A stretch of 64,000 nt of DNA from Bacillota bacterium (GCA_023390815.1 JAEWCC010000017.1:1-64000), one strand, 5' to 3'. Shown: positions 33,616 to 42,222, numbered from the stretch's first letter. The notes: generated by a model not told the origin, from the sequence alone. Translations and numbers: made by a program.

Positions 33616-34812
33616 TTGGGCGAATCAAATCAATTTCAAGGTTTAAGAAACGCGCTGCGGTCGCTGGTCGCGCTGCGCGGCATACTTGCCGACCCCGTGA
33701 TGAAACGGCTGTGTGCGCTTCTCGAGGCGATGAGCGGCCCGCAGCCGGAGATGATTGAGGCTTATGCCGTTTTTGCCGCCGCGCTGCTGGCGAAAACCTC
33801 CGATCTTTCGGAATATCTGCTCCGGCTTGTGTTGGAGGATGTCAATACTTATGTGATGGCGCGTGCGAAGCGGCAGCCGGCAGACCCGGTGCTGTCCCAG
33901 AGCGTCCACAACGATCTTGCAACGCTGCAGGCGCTCTCCCGGCTGAGCGCGGCGCAGGTGAAGGCCTGCATCGGTTTTGGCGGATATCTCCCGGAGTGGC
34001 GCACGCATAGCATCGATTTTCAAGCGGCGTACGCACAGCATATGGACAAGGTGCCCACCGCGGGCTACGGCATCTACGCGCGGCACTTCATGTTCGGCAT
34101 AAGCGGCGCGGAGATCGTACCGGTGCGCCGACCGGACCCGGTGCGTCTTTCGGACCTAACCGGCTATGAGCGCCAGAAACAGGCCATACTGCGCAACACG
34201 CTCTCGCTGCTTTCCGGCAAGCCCGCAGCGAACGCGCTGCTCTACGGCGACGCCGGTACCGGGAAATCCTCCACCATCAAGGCTATCGTCAACGAATACG
34301 GCGGGCACGGACTGCGTTTGGTGGAGGCAAAGAAGAACCAATTCTCGGATATTCCCGCTGTGCTGGAAACGCTCAGCGACGTGCCGCTCAAATTCATTCT
34401 GTTTATCGACGACCTTTCGTTTACCGGCGAAGGCGATAATTATTACGCGGTGAAGGCGGTACTCGAAGGCTCCGCGGCGGCTAAAGCGGCGAATACCGTG
34501 GTATACGCCACGAGCAACCGCCGCCACATGGTGAAAGAGCTGTTCTCGGACCGCACCGGTGACGATGTCAACCGCAACGAAACGCTGCAGGAACTGTGCT
34601 CGCTTTCGGACCGGTTCGGGCTCACGGTCGGTTTTTTCAAGCCGAACAAGGAGCAATACCTCGAAATCGTGCGCGTGCTGGCGGCACAGCATGGGTTCCG
34701 GCTGGACGGGAAAACGCTGGAGGAGCAGGCCGAACGCTTTGCTCTCGGCAGTGGGCGGACGCCGCGCGCCGCGCAGCAGTTCATTACCCATCTAGTGAGC
34801 CAGGAGGAATAA
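33616..34812 (+). CDS. DUF815-family AAA-type ATPase
   Basis: The 398-residue protein has an N-terminal helical region (1-180) and an ATPase core with Walker A YGDAGTGKSSTIKA, Walker B FILFIDDLSF, sensor-like VVYATSNRRHMVKE and C-terminal SGRTPRAAQQFI. This is the DUF815 family, related to AAA proteins. The start is a TTG at 33616 with GGAGG 7 bases upstream; no ATG fits. It is followed after one base by a GNAT gene, so three genes (33270, 33616, 34814) form an operon. The cellular role of the family is not established. Confidence 0.88.
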   Translation: MGESNQFQGLRNALRSLVALRGILADPVMKRLCALLEAMSGPQPEMIEAYAVFAAALLAKTSDLSEYLLRLVLEDVNTYVMARAKRQPADPVLSQSVHNDLATLQALSRLSAAQVKACIGFGGYLPEWRTHSIDFQAAYAQHMDKVPTAGYGIYARHFMFGISGAEIVPVRRPDPVRLSDLTGYERQKQAILRNTLSLLSGKPAANALLYGDAGTGKSSTIKAIVNEYGGHGLRLVEAKKNQFSDIPAVLETLSDVPLKFILFIDDLSFTGEGDNYYAVKAVLEGSAAAKAANTVVYATSNRRHMVKELFSDRTGDDVNRNETLQELCSLSDRFGLTVGFFKPNKEQYLEIVRVLAAQHGFRLDGKTLEEQAERFALGSGRTPRAAQQFITHLVSQEE

Positions 34813-34813
34813 C

Positions 34814-35215
34814 ATGATCACCTACAGGGATGTCAAGGACTTTAATCCCAGCCAGCTTGAGGCGCTGTTTTTATCCGTTGGATGGTCGTCGGGACATTTC
34901 CCGGAAAAATTGACCGCCGCGATGAAAAATTATGGAGGTGTGTTTTCCGCCTGGGACGAGGACAGGCTCGTCGGGCTCATCAGCGCGATGGACGACGGCG
35001 TGATGACAGCTTATATCCATTATATGCTTGTCGATCCGGAATACCAGGACAACGGAATTGGTAAACAGCTGCTGCAAAGGGCAAAAGAACACTACGCCGA
35101 CTATCTGCGCGTGTTGCTCGTCGCGATGGATGAGGAAATCGGCTTTTACGCGCACTGCGGTTTTGAGGCACCGGAGGGAAAAACGGTCATGCAAATCACA
35201 TCGCTTTGGACATAA
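34814..35215 (+). CDS. GNAT family N-acetyltransferase
   Basis: The 133-residue protein is a minimal GNAT domain: FSAWDEDRLVGLISAMDDG, then HYMLVDPEYQDNGIGKQLLQRA with the acetyl-CoA loop QDNGIG, and EEIGFYAHCGFEAPEG. AGGAGG is 6 bases before the ATG, which lies one base after the ATPase stop codon. Substrate unknown. Confidence 0.9.
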   Translation: MITYRDVKDFNPSQLEALFLSVGWSSGHFPEKLTAAMKNYGGVFSAWDEDRLVGLISAMDDGVMTAYIHYMLVDPEYQDNGIGKQLLQRAKEHYADYLRVLLVAMDEEIGFYAHCGFEAPEGKTVMQITSLWT

Positions 35216-35223
35216 AACCGCGG

Positions 35224-35229
35224 TATAAT
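35224..35229 (+). promoter_or_regulatory. -10 element of a tiny gene
   Basis: Perfect TATAAT 39 bases before the ATG at 35269; no clear -35. Confidence 0.5.
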
Positions 35230-35268
35230 TTTTCGGTGCCTGCACAAAATAATGTCGAGGTGAAGTAA

Positions 35269-35346
35269 ATGTTGAACAGACATGAACTTGACTTCCGGAT
35301 CATGAGCCTGGATTTTTGGAAAGCGATATTTCATCCAGGTGTGTGA
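35269..35346 (+). CDS. Tiny 25-residue protein gene with own promoter and terminator
   Basis: A 25-codon frame encodes a peptide with the core MSLDFWKAIFHPGV, amphipathic and Trp/Phe-rich. GAGGTGA lies 5 bases before the ATG, TATAAT 39 bases before it, and a strong terminator begins 5 bases after the stop. The full set of expression signals around so short a frame suggests a real small protein or a small RNA with a coding segment. No family is recognised. Confidence 0.5.
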   Translation: MLNRHELDFRIMSLDFWKAIFHPGV

Positions 35347-35351
35347 GAAGC

Positions 35352-35383
35352 GGGCGGGGACTGGTGTCCCGCCCATTCTTTTT
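35352..35383 (+). terminator. Terminator of the tiny gene
   Basis: GGGCGGG (35352-35358) and CCCGCCC (35368-35374) form a 7-bp GC stem followed by ATTCTTTTTT. Confidence 0.88.
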
Positions 35384-35441
35384 TATGGATTCTATCTATC
35401 CAATTTGTATATTTCCTCCCCAAACGCGAAAACTTAATGTT

Positions 35442-36380
35442 ATGACGATTGGTATTCCAAAGGCATTGCTCTATTTCAAATACCACGCTTTTGCACGGAC
35501 TTTTTTCGAGGCGTTGGGTACGCGTGTGCTCGTTTCACCCGACACCAACAAGGCGATACTCGACGCGGGCGCATCGCTATGCGTCGACGAGGCGTGCCTG
35601 CCCGTCAAGGTGTTCCACGGCCACGCAAGCTGGCTCTCGGGCCGCTGTGACCGCCTGCTCGTGCCGCGGTTCATGCGCATGGAGAAGGGCAAGTCGATAT
35701 GCCCCATGTTCTGCGGCCTGCCGGATATGGTGCGCGGCGCGATTCCCTCCCTGCCGCCGTTGATCGACGCGCCGCTCTGGTCGCTGCAGCAGCTGGATAA
35801 TTGGGCAATTGCCGCAGCGGGTGAATTTGCGGGGCGGAAAGCTATTAGGACGGCTTTGTCTGATGCGCTTTGCGCGCAGCGCGCGCGCGGGTCGGAATTT
35901 GAGCAGGATGAACTTTCCCGCCGCGTGGCGCTGATTGGCCATGCGTATAACCTGCACGACCGGTTCGTCAATATGGACCTTGTGCGCAAGCTGAGCCGTC
36001 TCGGCATCGGCGTGGTTACGGAGGAGGATGTGGACGACGCGGACATCGCGCGCGAAGCCTCGAAGCTTTTCAAGGAGCCGTTCTGGTATTTCGCCCGGCG
36101 GTATTACGGCGCGGCGGCGCATCTTTGCGCATCGCGTCAGGTGGACGGCGTTCTCTACGTATCGGCGTTTTCATGCGGCGTGGACTCAGTGGTCACCGAA
36201 CTCGTTGCGCACGCGGCGGGCGATGTCCCGCTGATGGTACTGAAGCTCGACGAGCATACGGGTGAAGCCGGGCTGGACACGCGCATTGAGGCGTTCGCGG
36301 ACATGCTCGAAAGGAGGAGCCATGGTAATCACATTCCCGCAGATGGGCAATATATCGCTTGCGGCCAAAGCGTTCTTTGA
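35442..36380 (+). CDS. COG3580/DUF2229 protein, acyl-CoA dehydratase activase-related
   Basis: The 312-residue protein begins IGIPKALLYFKYHAFARTFFEALG and has VDEACLPVKVFHGH, ICPMFCGLPDM and MVLKLDEHTGEAGLDTRIEAF, the DUF2229/COG3580 signature related to the 2-hydroxyglutaryl-CoA dehydratase beta-type subunits. The Cys residues probably bind an Fe-S cluster. No strong ribosome binding site precedes the ATG at 35442. Its last 59 bases overlap the next gene. In many Clostridia this domain is fused with the two that follow into one protein of about 1,400 residues; here they are separate. Substrate unknown. Confidence 0.85.
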   Translation: MTIGIPKALLYFKYHAFARTFFEALGTRVLVSPDTNKAILDAGASLCVDEACLPVKVFHGHASWLSGRCDRLLVPRFMRMEKGKSICPMFCGLPDMVRGAIPSLPPLIDAPLWSLQQLDNWAIAAAGEFAGRKAIRTALSDALCAQRARGSEFEQDELSRRVALIGHAYNLHDRFVNMDLVRKLSRLGIGVVTEEDVDDADIAREASKLFKEPFWYFARRYYGAAAHLCASRQVDGVLYVSAFSCGVDSVVTELVAHAAGDVPLMVLKLDEHTGEAGLDTRIEAFADMLERRSHGNHIPADGQYIACGQSVL

Positions 36381-37437
36381 GGATTTGCATATTCACTGCG
36401 TCGTGCCGGAGAACAACAAACGCGCTTTGCAGACCGGCGCGCTGCTTTCGCCCGATGAGATGTGCCTGCCTTTCAAGATCATGATGGGCAACTATATCGC
36501 GTCAATCGCGCGCGGCGCGGATACGATACTCATCACCGGCAGCTGCGGTCCGTGCCGTTTCGGCGAATACTGCGAGCTGCAAATGAAGATACTCTCCAAG
36601 CTCGGGCTTCACGCCGACCTCATCGTCGTCGACGCCCCGCGGGAGATTGGGGTAAAAACGCTTATGCAGCGATTGGGGCGTATTGGCTCCGCCAGCACGG
36701 TAAGCACTGCGCAGCAGCTGCTTGCGCTGCGCCGCGCGGTATGCGTACTAAAGCGGGCGGACGAGATCGACGCGGAAGCGCATTTACGCGCGGGCTATGA
36801 AGAGGAGCGCGGGGCGTGCAGACGGCTGCTCAATGAATGCCGCCGAGAGGTGTTCGCGTGCCGCGGGATTTCCGACACGCTGGCCGCGCTGGAGAAGTAC
36901 CTTTCCCGGTTGCAGCGCGTACCGACAGACCCGGCGCGGCGGCCGCTCCGGGTTGCTCTCACCGGCGAGATCTATTCGATGATCGAGCCGTTTTCGAATA
37001 TGTATATCGAAGAAAAGCTGATGGATTACGGTGTGTGCAGTTCCCGACTCATCACGCCGAGCTGGTGGCTCAAGGACCTGGTATTAAAGCCGCTGCGGCT
37101 CAATTCGCGCAAGCTCCACGCCGCGGCAAAGCCGTATCTTGCTTATGGCGTAGGCGGACACGCGCAGGAAACTGTCGCGCACACGGAGCTTTGCGCCCGG
37201 CACGGCTACGACGGCGCGATTCAGATATTCCCAGTGGGCTGCATGCCGGAAATCGTCGCGAGCGCCGTGTTGCCGGAGGTGCAGCGACGCAACGGCTTCC
37301 CCATACTCAACCTCGTGGTAGACGAGATTACGGGCGAAGCGGGGTATGTGACGCGCATTGAAGCGTTTTTGGATATGCTGGAGGCGAGACGAAAAAAAGG
37401 AGGAAAGCGTGAAGAAGCGTTGCAGCTTGGGTATTGA
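36322..37437 (+). CDS. COG3581 protein, 2-hydroxyacyl-CoA dehydratase-like
   Basis: The 371-residue protein starts VITFPQMGNISLAAKAFFEDL and has DEMCLPFKIMMGNY, ITGSCGPCRFGEYCELQ and IFPVGCMPEIVASAVLPE followed by VDEITGEAGYVTRIEAF. This is the COG3581 pattern, with Cys-rich motifs suited to Fe-S binding. AGGAGG lies 4 bases before the ATG at 36322. It overlaps both neighbours (59 and 29 bases), so the three genes are tightly coupled. Confidence 0.87.
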   Translation: MVITFPQMGNISLAAKAFFEDLHIHCVVPENNKRALQTGALLSPDEMCLPFKIMMGNYIASIARGADTILITGSCGPCRFGEYCELQMKILSKLGLHADLIVVDAPREIGVKTLMQRLGRIGSASTVSTAQQLLALRRAVCVLKRADEIDAEAHLRAGYEEERGACRRLLNECRREVFACRGISDTLAALEKYLSRLQRVPTDPARRPLRVALTGEIYSMIEPFSNMYIEEKLMDYGVCSSRLITPSWWLKDLVLKPLRLNSRKLHAAAKPYLAYGVGGHAQETVAHTELCARHGYDGAIQIFPVGCMPEIVASAVLPEVQRRNGFPILNLVVDEITGEAGYVTRIEAFLDMLEARRKKGGKREEALQLGY

Positions 37438-38395
37438 CGTAGGGTCCGTGAGCACGAACCTCGTGCTGCTGGACAATAATTCTGGCGTTATGCAGAAGCT
37501 ATATCTGCGTACGGGAGGCCGTCCCATCGAGGCCGTCGTGAAAGGCCTTAAGATGATTGCCGAGGCGGCGGGGGACACGGCGCAGATTACGGCTTGCGGC
37601 ACAACGGGCAGCGGACGTCAGCTCGCGGATGTCATCGCGGGGGCGGACATAATCAAGAATGAGATTACGGCGCATGCGGCGGCAGCCTGCCACATGGTGC
37701 CCGAGGTTCATACGATCCTCGAAATCGGGGGGCAGGACTCCAAAATCATCTTTATCCGCGAGGGCGGGGTGAGCGACTTCGCGATGAACACCGTATGCGC
37801 GGCGGGCACCGGCTCATTTCTGGACCGGCAGGCGGCGCGGCTGGAAATTCCCATCGAAGAGCTGGGCGGCTACGCCTTGCGCGCCAAATGCCCTGTACGC
37901 ATTGCGGGGCGCTGCGCGGTGTTCGCAGAGTCCGATATGATCAGCAAGCAGCAGGCGGGCCACAGCGCGGAGGACATCGTCGCGGGGCTGTGCGAGGCGC
38001 TCGTACGAAATTATCTCAATAACCTTGCCAAAAACCGCGTCATCGAGGGGCCGGTGATGTTTCAGGGCGGCGTCGCCGCAAACGCCGGCATCGTTGCGGC
38101 GTTCGAAAAGGCGCTCGGCAAGAAGGTAATCATCCCGCAGTACTACGACGTGATGGGCGCTTACGGCGCGGCGCTGCTCGCAGCGGAGCGCATGGCGCAG
38201 ACAGGCGAACCGACACGTTTCCGCGGGCTTGGAGAGCTGCGCACCGACTATGCCGCGAAAAGCTTCGAATGCAGCGGCTGTCCCAACCTCTGCGAGGTGG
38301 TGCAGATATTCTCGGGTGGTGAAGTGGTGGCAAACTGGGGCGACCGATGCGGCAAATGGGGCGCGCAAATACAGCGTGACGCGAGCATAAAATAG
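37409..38395 (+). CDS. 2-hydroxyacyl-CoA dehydratase activator-like ATPase (BadF/HgdC family)
   Basis: The 328-residue protein has the actin-like ATPase motifs GIDVGSVSTN, GGQDSK, NTVCAAGTGSFLDRQA and QGGVAAN, plus CPVRIAGRCAVFAESDM, whose two Cys ligate the bridging [4Fe-4S] cluster in HgdC homodimers. In the family it injects an electron into a dehydratase at the cost of ATP. The C-terminus has an extra ECSGCPNLCEV Cys set and GDRCGKWG, as in COG1924 proteins of the activase-related type. The GTG start at 37409 has AAGGAGG 5 bases upstream. It is the last gene of the three-gene set. Confidence 0.92.
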   Translation: MKKRCSLGIDVGSVSTNLVLLDNNSGVMQKLYLRTGGRPIEAVVKGLKMIAEAAGDTAQITACGTTGSGRQLADVIAGADIIKNEITAHAAAACHMVPEVHTILEIGGQDSKIIFIREGGVSDFAMNTVCAAGTGSFLDRQAARLEIPIEELGGYALRAKCPVRIAGRCAVFAESDMISKQQAGHSAEDIVAGLCEALVRNYLNNLAKNRVIEGPVMFQGGVAANAGIVAAFEKALGKKVIIPQYYDVMGAYGAALLAAERMAQTGEPTRFRGLGELRTDYAAKSFECSGCPNLCEVVQIFSGGEVVANWGDRCGKWGAQIQRDASIK

Positions 38396-38435
38396 GGTTG
38401 ATGCCACGGGGTGTATGCAAATCACCGGTACCTAT

Positions 38436-38740
38436 CGATACCTTACGATACCCGACTGCTTGCATCTCTTGTTTTGGTAATATAGGTCGATCCATATAAA
38501 CCAGGGCTTACGGTAAGAAAACTGATATCCTCAAGAATCGCCAAGTAATCGGTATAATATATACTCCGCTATCAGCTCACTATATCCTCGTGTAATGATA
38601 TATACCAGGATGTTCACTATCGGAATGTTAATATCCTCGGTATCGTTGGGTATCGGTAATTGATATATACCACAACGTTTCACGTTTACGGCCTCGGGTA
38701 TCGCTGGGTATCGGAAGGTAACGGTAATTTATATATACCC
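38436..38740. repeat. Paired GGTATCG repeats with ATATATACC tracts
   Basis: GGTATCG occurs in three pairs, each with starts exactly 10 bases apart: 38639/38649 and 38697/38707 on the plus strand and 38436/38446 as CGATACC. The 17-base forms are GGTATCGTTGGGTATCG, GGTATCGCTGGGTATCG and, inverted, GGTATCGTAAGGTATCG. TAAT followed shortly by ATATATACC occurs at about 38593, 38657 and 38725, with a related copy at 38547. One more CGATACC lies at 38799. Confidence 0.75.
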
Positions 38741-38772
38741 ACAGAACGCATATTCATCGATGCAAAACAAAA

Positions 38773-38798
38773 TCAGCGCGGAATCTTTACCGCGCTGA
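38773..38798 (-). terminator. Terminator of the MFS gene
   Basis: TCAGCGCGG (38773-38781) and CCGCGCTGA (38790-38798) form a perfect 9-bp stem; on the minus strand it is followed by TTTTGTTTTG. Confidence 0.85.
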
Positions 38799-38823
38799 CG
38801 ATACCGAACCCTATTGATCAATT

Positions 38824-41619
38824 TTATAAGGTGATATCTTTGCTTTCATGATTCATATTCGCTGCCTGCTTTTTGCGGTGCTTGTAGAGCAGCAGTCCCG
38901 CCGCGCCCAGTACGCACAGTGCCGATACGGCGTAATACATCTTTGTAAAGCCCTCGTTCACCGCTTTTTGCAGCGCTGTTTCGATCTCGCCGTCCATCTG
39001 CCGGATCTGGGCGATGTAGTCCCCCTCTGCGGCGGTAAAGTAAACCGGGATGCCGTCCTGCAGCTGCGTCATTTTGCCCTGCGCATCCGTCATCTGCGTG
39101 CTGCTCTGCCCAAGCAAGCCGTTTAATTCCTGCATCGTCCGGCGCGTCTGCTGCATGGTTGTCAGCATCGCCTCCATCATCCCTTTTTGCGTTTTCATGT
39201 CGTCGGACAGCGTACTCAGCTTTGCGCGCGCTGCTTTGATATCCGATATGGATGCGCGCATGCCGCGAATCTTCCCCTTCATTGCGTCAATCGATGCGGT
39301 CATCTGTGCCTGCTGCGCCAACGCGTCGGCGAGCTGCGCGCTAAGGCTATCCCGCGCGGCGGTGAGACCGGTGAGCTGGCCCTGAATCGGCCCAATTACA
39401 CTGGGAGGCGATCCCGCGCGTATCGCGTCGTCCAGCTCCTTTTGCTTGGCTGCAATCTGCGCATCGAGGCCCGCAATCCCCTGCTGCATGCCCGCAATAC
39501 CGGAAGTGATGCCGTCCAGCCCCGGCTGCATGGCGTCAATCCCGCTCTGGATACCGGCGATGCCTTTGCGCATGCCCGAGATCGCGCTGTTCATGCCGGA
39601 GAGGCCATCGCCGATACCGCTAAGCCCCTGCGTAATGCCGTCAATGCCCTGCGTAATGCCGTCAATGCCGCTGCCCAGGCCATCGATGCCGTCTGTAATA
39701 CCATTCTGCGCTTTACCCAGGCCGCTTAGGCCTTCGCCAATCCCGCCGATGCCCTCGCCGATACCGCTTTGTATCTTGGCAATTACATCGGGCGTATAGA
39801 TTTCGAACATGCGCTGCGCGAGATATACCGTGTCCTCTGTGATGGACGTAACATCCGCTTCGCTGAGCCGCTGGACTACGTCATCCGGCAGTTCTCCGTC
39901 CGTCATGGCAAAATCCATATCCTGCTGATTAAAATCCAGCATCGAAAGATTCTCCTCAATGTACGACGCGTCCATCCCTTCGCTCTGGCTTAACATGTCG
40001 CGTATCTCGCCAAAATCCATTGAGTTTGCGTTATCCGGCATTTCAAAGTCCATCTTTGCAAGCATATCGGCAAACGCGGGGTCGTTCTCAATCTCGCTCA
40101 GGTCCGCTTCAGTCTTGGCAGACGCAGCGTTAAGCGCTGTATTCTGCGCCTCCAGGTCGTCAACGCTGCCCGATAGCGCCATCTTTTTTATGTCGATGGT
40201 GGCGAGCTGATCCTCCACAGCGAGTAAGTCGTCCTTTATCGCGCCGGTCAATGCTTCGTCGGCTTTAATCTCGATGGACGAGACGGGCGGCAGCAGGTTC
40301 ATGATCGCCTCCTGCGCATTACCTCCTGCCTGCGCGAGGAAGCCGATCATCAGGATCGGGCCGATCGTCGTACCGATGGAGCGCATCAGCGAGAGCGCGG
40401 ACAGCGCCGAGTTAGACTCCTTCGGCTGCGTATTGGAGAGCATCATGTAGTTGAGCGGTGTGCCCATCACAAAGCCGAGTCCGCTGCCCATAAGCACGAG
40501 GCTCACAACCACGCTGATTACGCTGACATGAGAAGTGGCATACAACGCGAGGAACAGCGCGCCGATCAGCGATATGGCAAAGCCCGTAAAAAGCACTTTT
40601 TTAGGGCCGAACTTATCGACCAGCCTGCCCCCGAGCGGGCCGCCGATTCCGGCAAACAGTCCGAGAATCGTCACGAAATATCCGCCGCTGCCGGAGGGCG
40701 TCTTAAGCGCGTTTTCCGCAAACTGCGGTACGAATACCATGCCCATCATACACATGCCCACCACGAGCGCGATGATGAACGTGCCTACAATGTTCTTGTT
40801 TTTGAAGTACGCGATGTTGAACACCGGATCTGCGGCTTTTTTCTCCGCGATGACCAGCACAGGGATCAGCAGCGCGAACAGGATCAGGAACGGATATACG
40901 TTGGTCTTAATAATGGTGTTACCAAAATCGAAGAAGTCGAGGTTATTGAGACCATACAGCAGCGACAGCACGAGGATCACAAGCACCAGAATACCCGTAA
41001 AATCGATACGTTGCGCGGGTTGCTTCTCGCCTTTGGGGAGGGCGGCGATGGCGGAAAACACCACGAATACGCAGATGGGTAAATTGATAAAGAACAACCA
41101 GTGCCAGTTTGCCGTACCCACCCAGTCGAGTATCGCGCTGCCAAGGGTCGCCCCGAGTATGTTCGCGATACCATATACGCCGCCGACGAGTCCGAGCGCC
41201 ATGCCGCGTTTCTCTTCCGGAAACCCTGTGCCAAACTCCGCGGTTGCGAGCGGCATAATGCCGCCTCCGCCCAGCGCCTGAATGACGCGCCCGCAAATCA
41301 GCATTGTAAAGCTGTTCGTAAAATTAGAGAGGCCGCAGATCAGCGAGCCGGTTCCGAACAGTGCCACCGCCACCATATAGACGCGCTTGCGGCCAATCCT
41401 GTCGGCCAGCTTGCCAAGTATCGGCATGGCGCACGCATAGGCCAGCGTGAAAGCAGTGATCATCCAGATTCCGGTCTTGCCGTCCACGCCGAGCGAATTC
41501 TGCACGATCGTTCTCGCCGGGGTCAGGATTCCCGTGTCGATGGCGCCGATGAAGATCCCCAGCAGGTATACGAGCATCACCCATCCGTATCGTTTGGTTT
41601 TGATTGCTTTGTCTGACAT
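38824..41619 (-). CDS. DHA2-type MFS transporter with a ~450-residue extracytoplasmic coiled-coil/glycine-heptad insertion
   Basis: The 931-residue protein is about twice the usual MFS length. Residues 1-440 are a 14-helix-type drug:H+ antiporter (IGAIDTGILTPA, ADRIGRKRVY, GRVIQALGGGGIMPLA, LGGRLVDKFGPKKV). The last helix (ALCVLGAAGLLLYKH) is at residue 890-905. Between them lies a soluble domain with acidic helices, then about 15 tandem heptads of the form G-I/L-x-x-G/A-I/L-x (coded at about 39450-39772), then Gln/Met-rich coiled coil. The insertion should lie outside the membrane between helices 13 and 14. Similar glycine heptads occur in YhgE/Pip-type proteins. AAAGGAG precedes the ATG, and a TetR operator overlaps the upstream region. 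Confidence 0.88.
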   Translation of the reverse strand: MSDKAIKTKRYGWVMLVYLLGIFIGAIDTGILTPARTIVQNSLGVDGKTGIWMITAFTLAYACAMPILGKLADRIGRKRVYMVAVALFGTGSLICGLSNFTNSFTMLICGRVIQALGGGGIMPLATAEFGTGFPEEKRGMALGLVGGVYGIANILGATLGSAILDWVGTANWHWLFFINLPICVFVVFSAIAALPKGEKQPAQRIDFTGILVLVILVLSLLYGLNNLDFFDFGNTIIKTNVYPFLILFALLIPVLVIAEKKAADPVFNIAYFKNKNIVGTFIIALVVGMCMMGMVFVPQFAENALKTPSGSGGYFVTILGLFAGIGGPLGGRLVDKFGPKKVLFTGFAISLIGALFLALYATSHVSVISVVVSLVLMGSGLGFVMGTPLNYMMLSNTQPKESNSALSALSLMRSIGTTIGPILMIGFLAQAGGNAQEAIMNLLPPVSSIEIKADEALTGAIKDDLLAVEDQLATIDIKKMALSGSVDDLEAQNTALNAASAKTEADLSEIENDPAFADMLAKMDFEMPDNANSMDFGEIRDMLSQSEGMDASYIEENLSMLDFNQQDMDFAMTDGELPDDVVQRLSEADVTSITEDTVYLAQRMFEIYTPDVIAKIQSGIGEGIGGIGEGLSGLGKAQNGITDGIDGLGSGIDGITQGIDGITQGLSGIGDGLSGMNSAISGMRKGIAGIQSGIDAMQPGLDGITSGIAGMQQGIAGLDAQIAAKQKELDDAIRAGSPPSVIGPIQGQLTGLTAARDSLSAQLADALAQQAQMTASIDAMKGKIRGMRASISDIKAARAKLSTLSDDMKTQKGMMEAMLTTMQQTRRTMQELNGLLGQSSTQMTDAQGKMTQLQDGIPVYFTAAEGDYIAQIRQMDGEIETALQKAVNEGFTKMYYAVSALCVLGAAGLLLYKHRKKQAANMNHESKDITL
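39450..39772 (-). repeat. Tandem 21-bp repeats coding glycine heptads in the MFS protein
   Basis: About 15 units of 21 bases encode heptads such as GITDGID, GLGSGID, GITQGID, GITQGLS, GIGDGLS. Units are diverged at DNA level but keep the 7-residue phase exactly. Confidence 0.85.
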
Positions 41620-41632
41620 AACGACTCCTTTA

Positions 41633-41647
41633 ATGAACGTTGTTCAT
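41633..41647. promoter_or_regulatory. TetR operator upstream of the MFS gene
   Basis: ATGAAC-GTT-GTTCAT is a perfect 6-bp dyad 14 bases before the MFS ATG. The same half-sites occur before the tetR gene. Confidence 0.75.
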
Positions 41648-41660
41648 ATAAAATTAAAAA

Positions 41661-42203
41661 TCAATGCAATATTTTTTCCAGAACAGGCCGGAGCGCGTCA
41701 AACCCGGTTTGCGCTTCGTATGCATAAGAAAAGAATACACGGGCAATAAAGTCTGCGATAAATGCCTCTTGCTCCGCTTCGACATGCCCGCGGATCACTT
41801 CGGTGATATGCTGGGAGAATTCCGCGCGCAGGTCCTTTTTGATACGCTGCAGCTTGCTCATTGTGCCGCTTTCCAGATCTTCAGGGAAACCGGCGGCCCA
41901 GATGCTGTGAATGTCGGCAATCATTTCTTTTAAGTTTACATACATAAGCTCCAGCTGCCCCATGGGAGGCTGGTCCGTGTTCGTTTGGCGGAGTATAGAA
42001 AGCCGGAAAGCTTTCCAGTCCGCATCCAGCAGCGACGATACGATCTCCTGTTTTGACCGGAAATAATTATAGAAAGTCCCTGTCGCAATACCGCAGCGCT
42101 TGGCGATATCGCGAATGTTGAGATTTTCGTAGCCCTTTTCGAGTATCATCTTGCGGGTAGTCTGGATGATCTCCGCTTTGATATTGACCAGATTTTTTGG
42201 CAT
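41661..42203 (-). CDS. TetR family transcriptional repressor
   Basis: The 180-residue protein has an N-terminal TetR helix-turn-helix (IIQTTRKMILEKGYENLNIRDIAKRCGIATGTFYNYFRSKQEIV, residues about 10-55, seen as the usual TFYNYF pattern) and a helical ligand domain with Trp/Phe residues. The ATG at 42203 has GAGG 7 bases upstream; the in-frame start at 42230 lies inside the operator. It probably represses itself and the downstream MFS gene through the two identical dyads, releasing on binding the drug or metabolite exported. Confidence 0.92.
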   Translation of the reverse strand: MPKNLVNIKAEIIQTTRKMILEKGYENLNIRDIAKRCGIATGTFYNYFRSKQEIVSSLLDADWKAFRLSILRQTNTDQPPMGQLELMYVNLKEMIADIHSIWAAGFPEDLESGTMSKLQRIKKDLRAEFSQHITEVIRGHVEAEQEAFIADFIARVFFSYAYEAQTGFDALRPVLEKILH

Positions 42204-42222
42204 AATATAGCCTCGCGGTTTT

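Larger units (their letters stand above)
38396..38823. other. Repeat-rich intergenic region
   Basis: This 430-base region is AT-rich and has no supported gene; the 63-residue frame at 38660-38851 is formed by the repeats. It contains paired GGTATCG elements and several ATATATACC tracts, described separately, and the terminator of the MFS gene at its right end. Confidence 0.75.

Noticed and set aside
38660..38851. 63-codon frame in the repeat-rich region
   Set aside because: Built from the GGTATCG and ATATATACC repeats and overlaps the MFS gene end; no ribosome binding site.
41101..41616. 171-codon frame opposite the MFS gene
   Set aside because: Antisense to clear membrane helices of a known family; no start signal.
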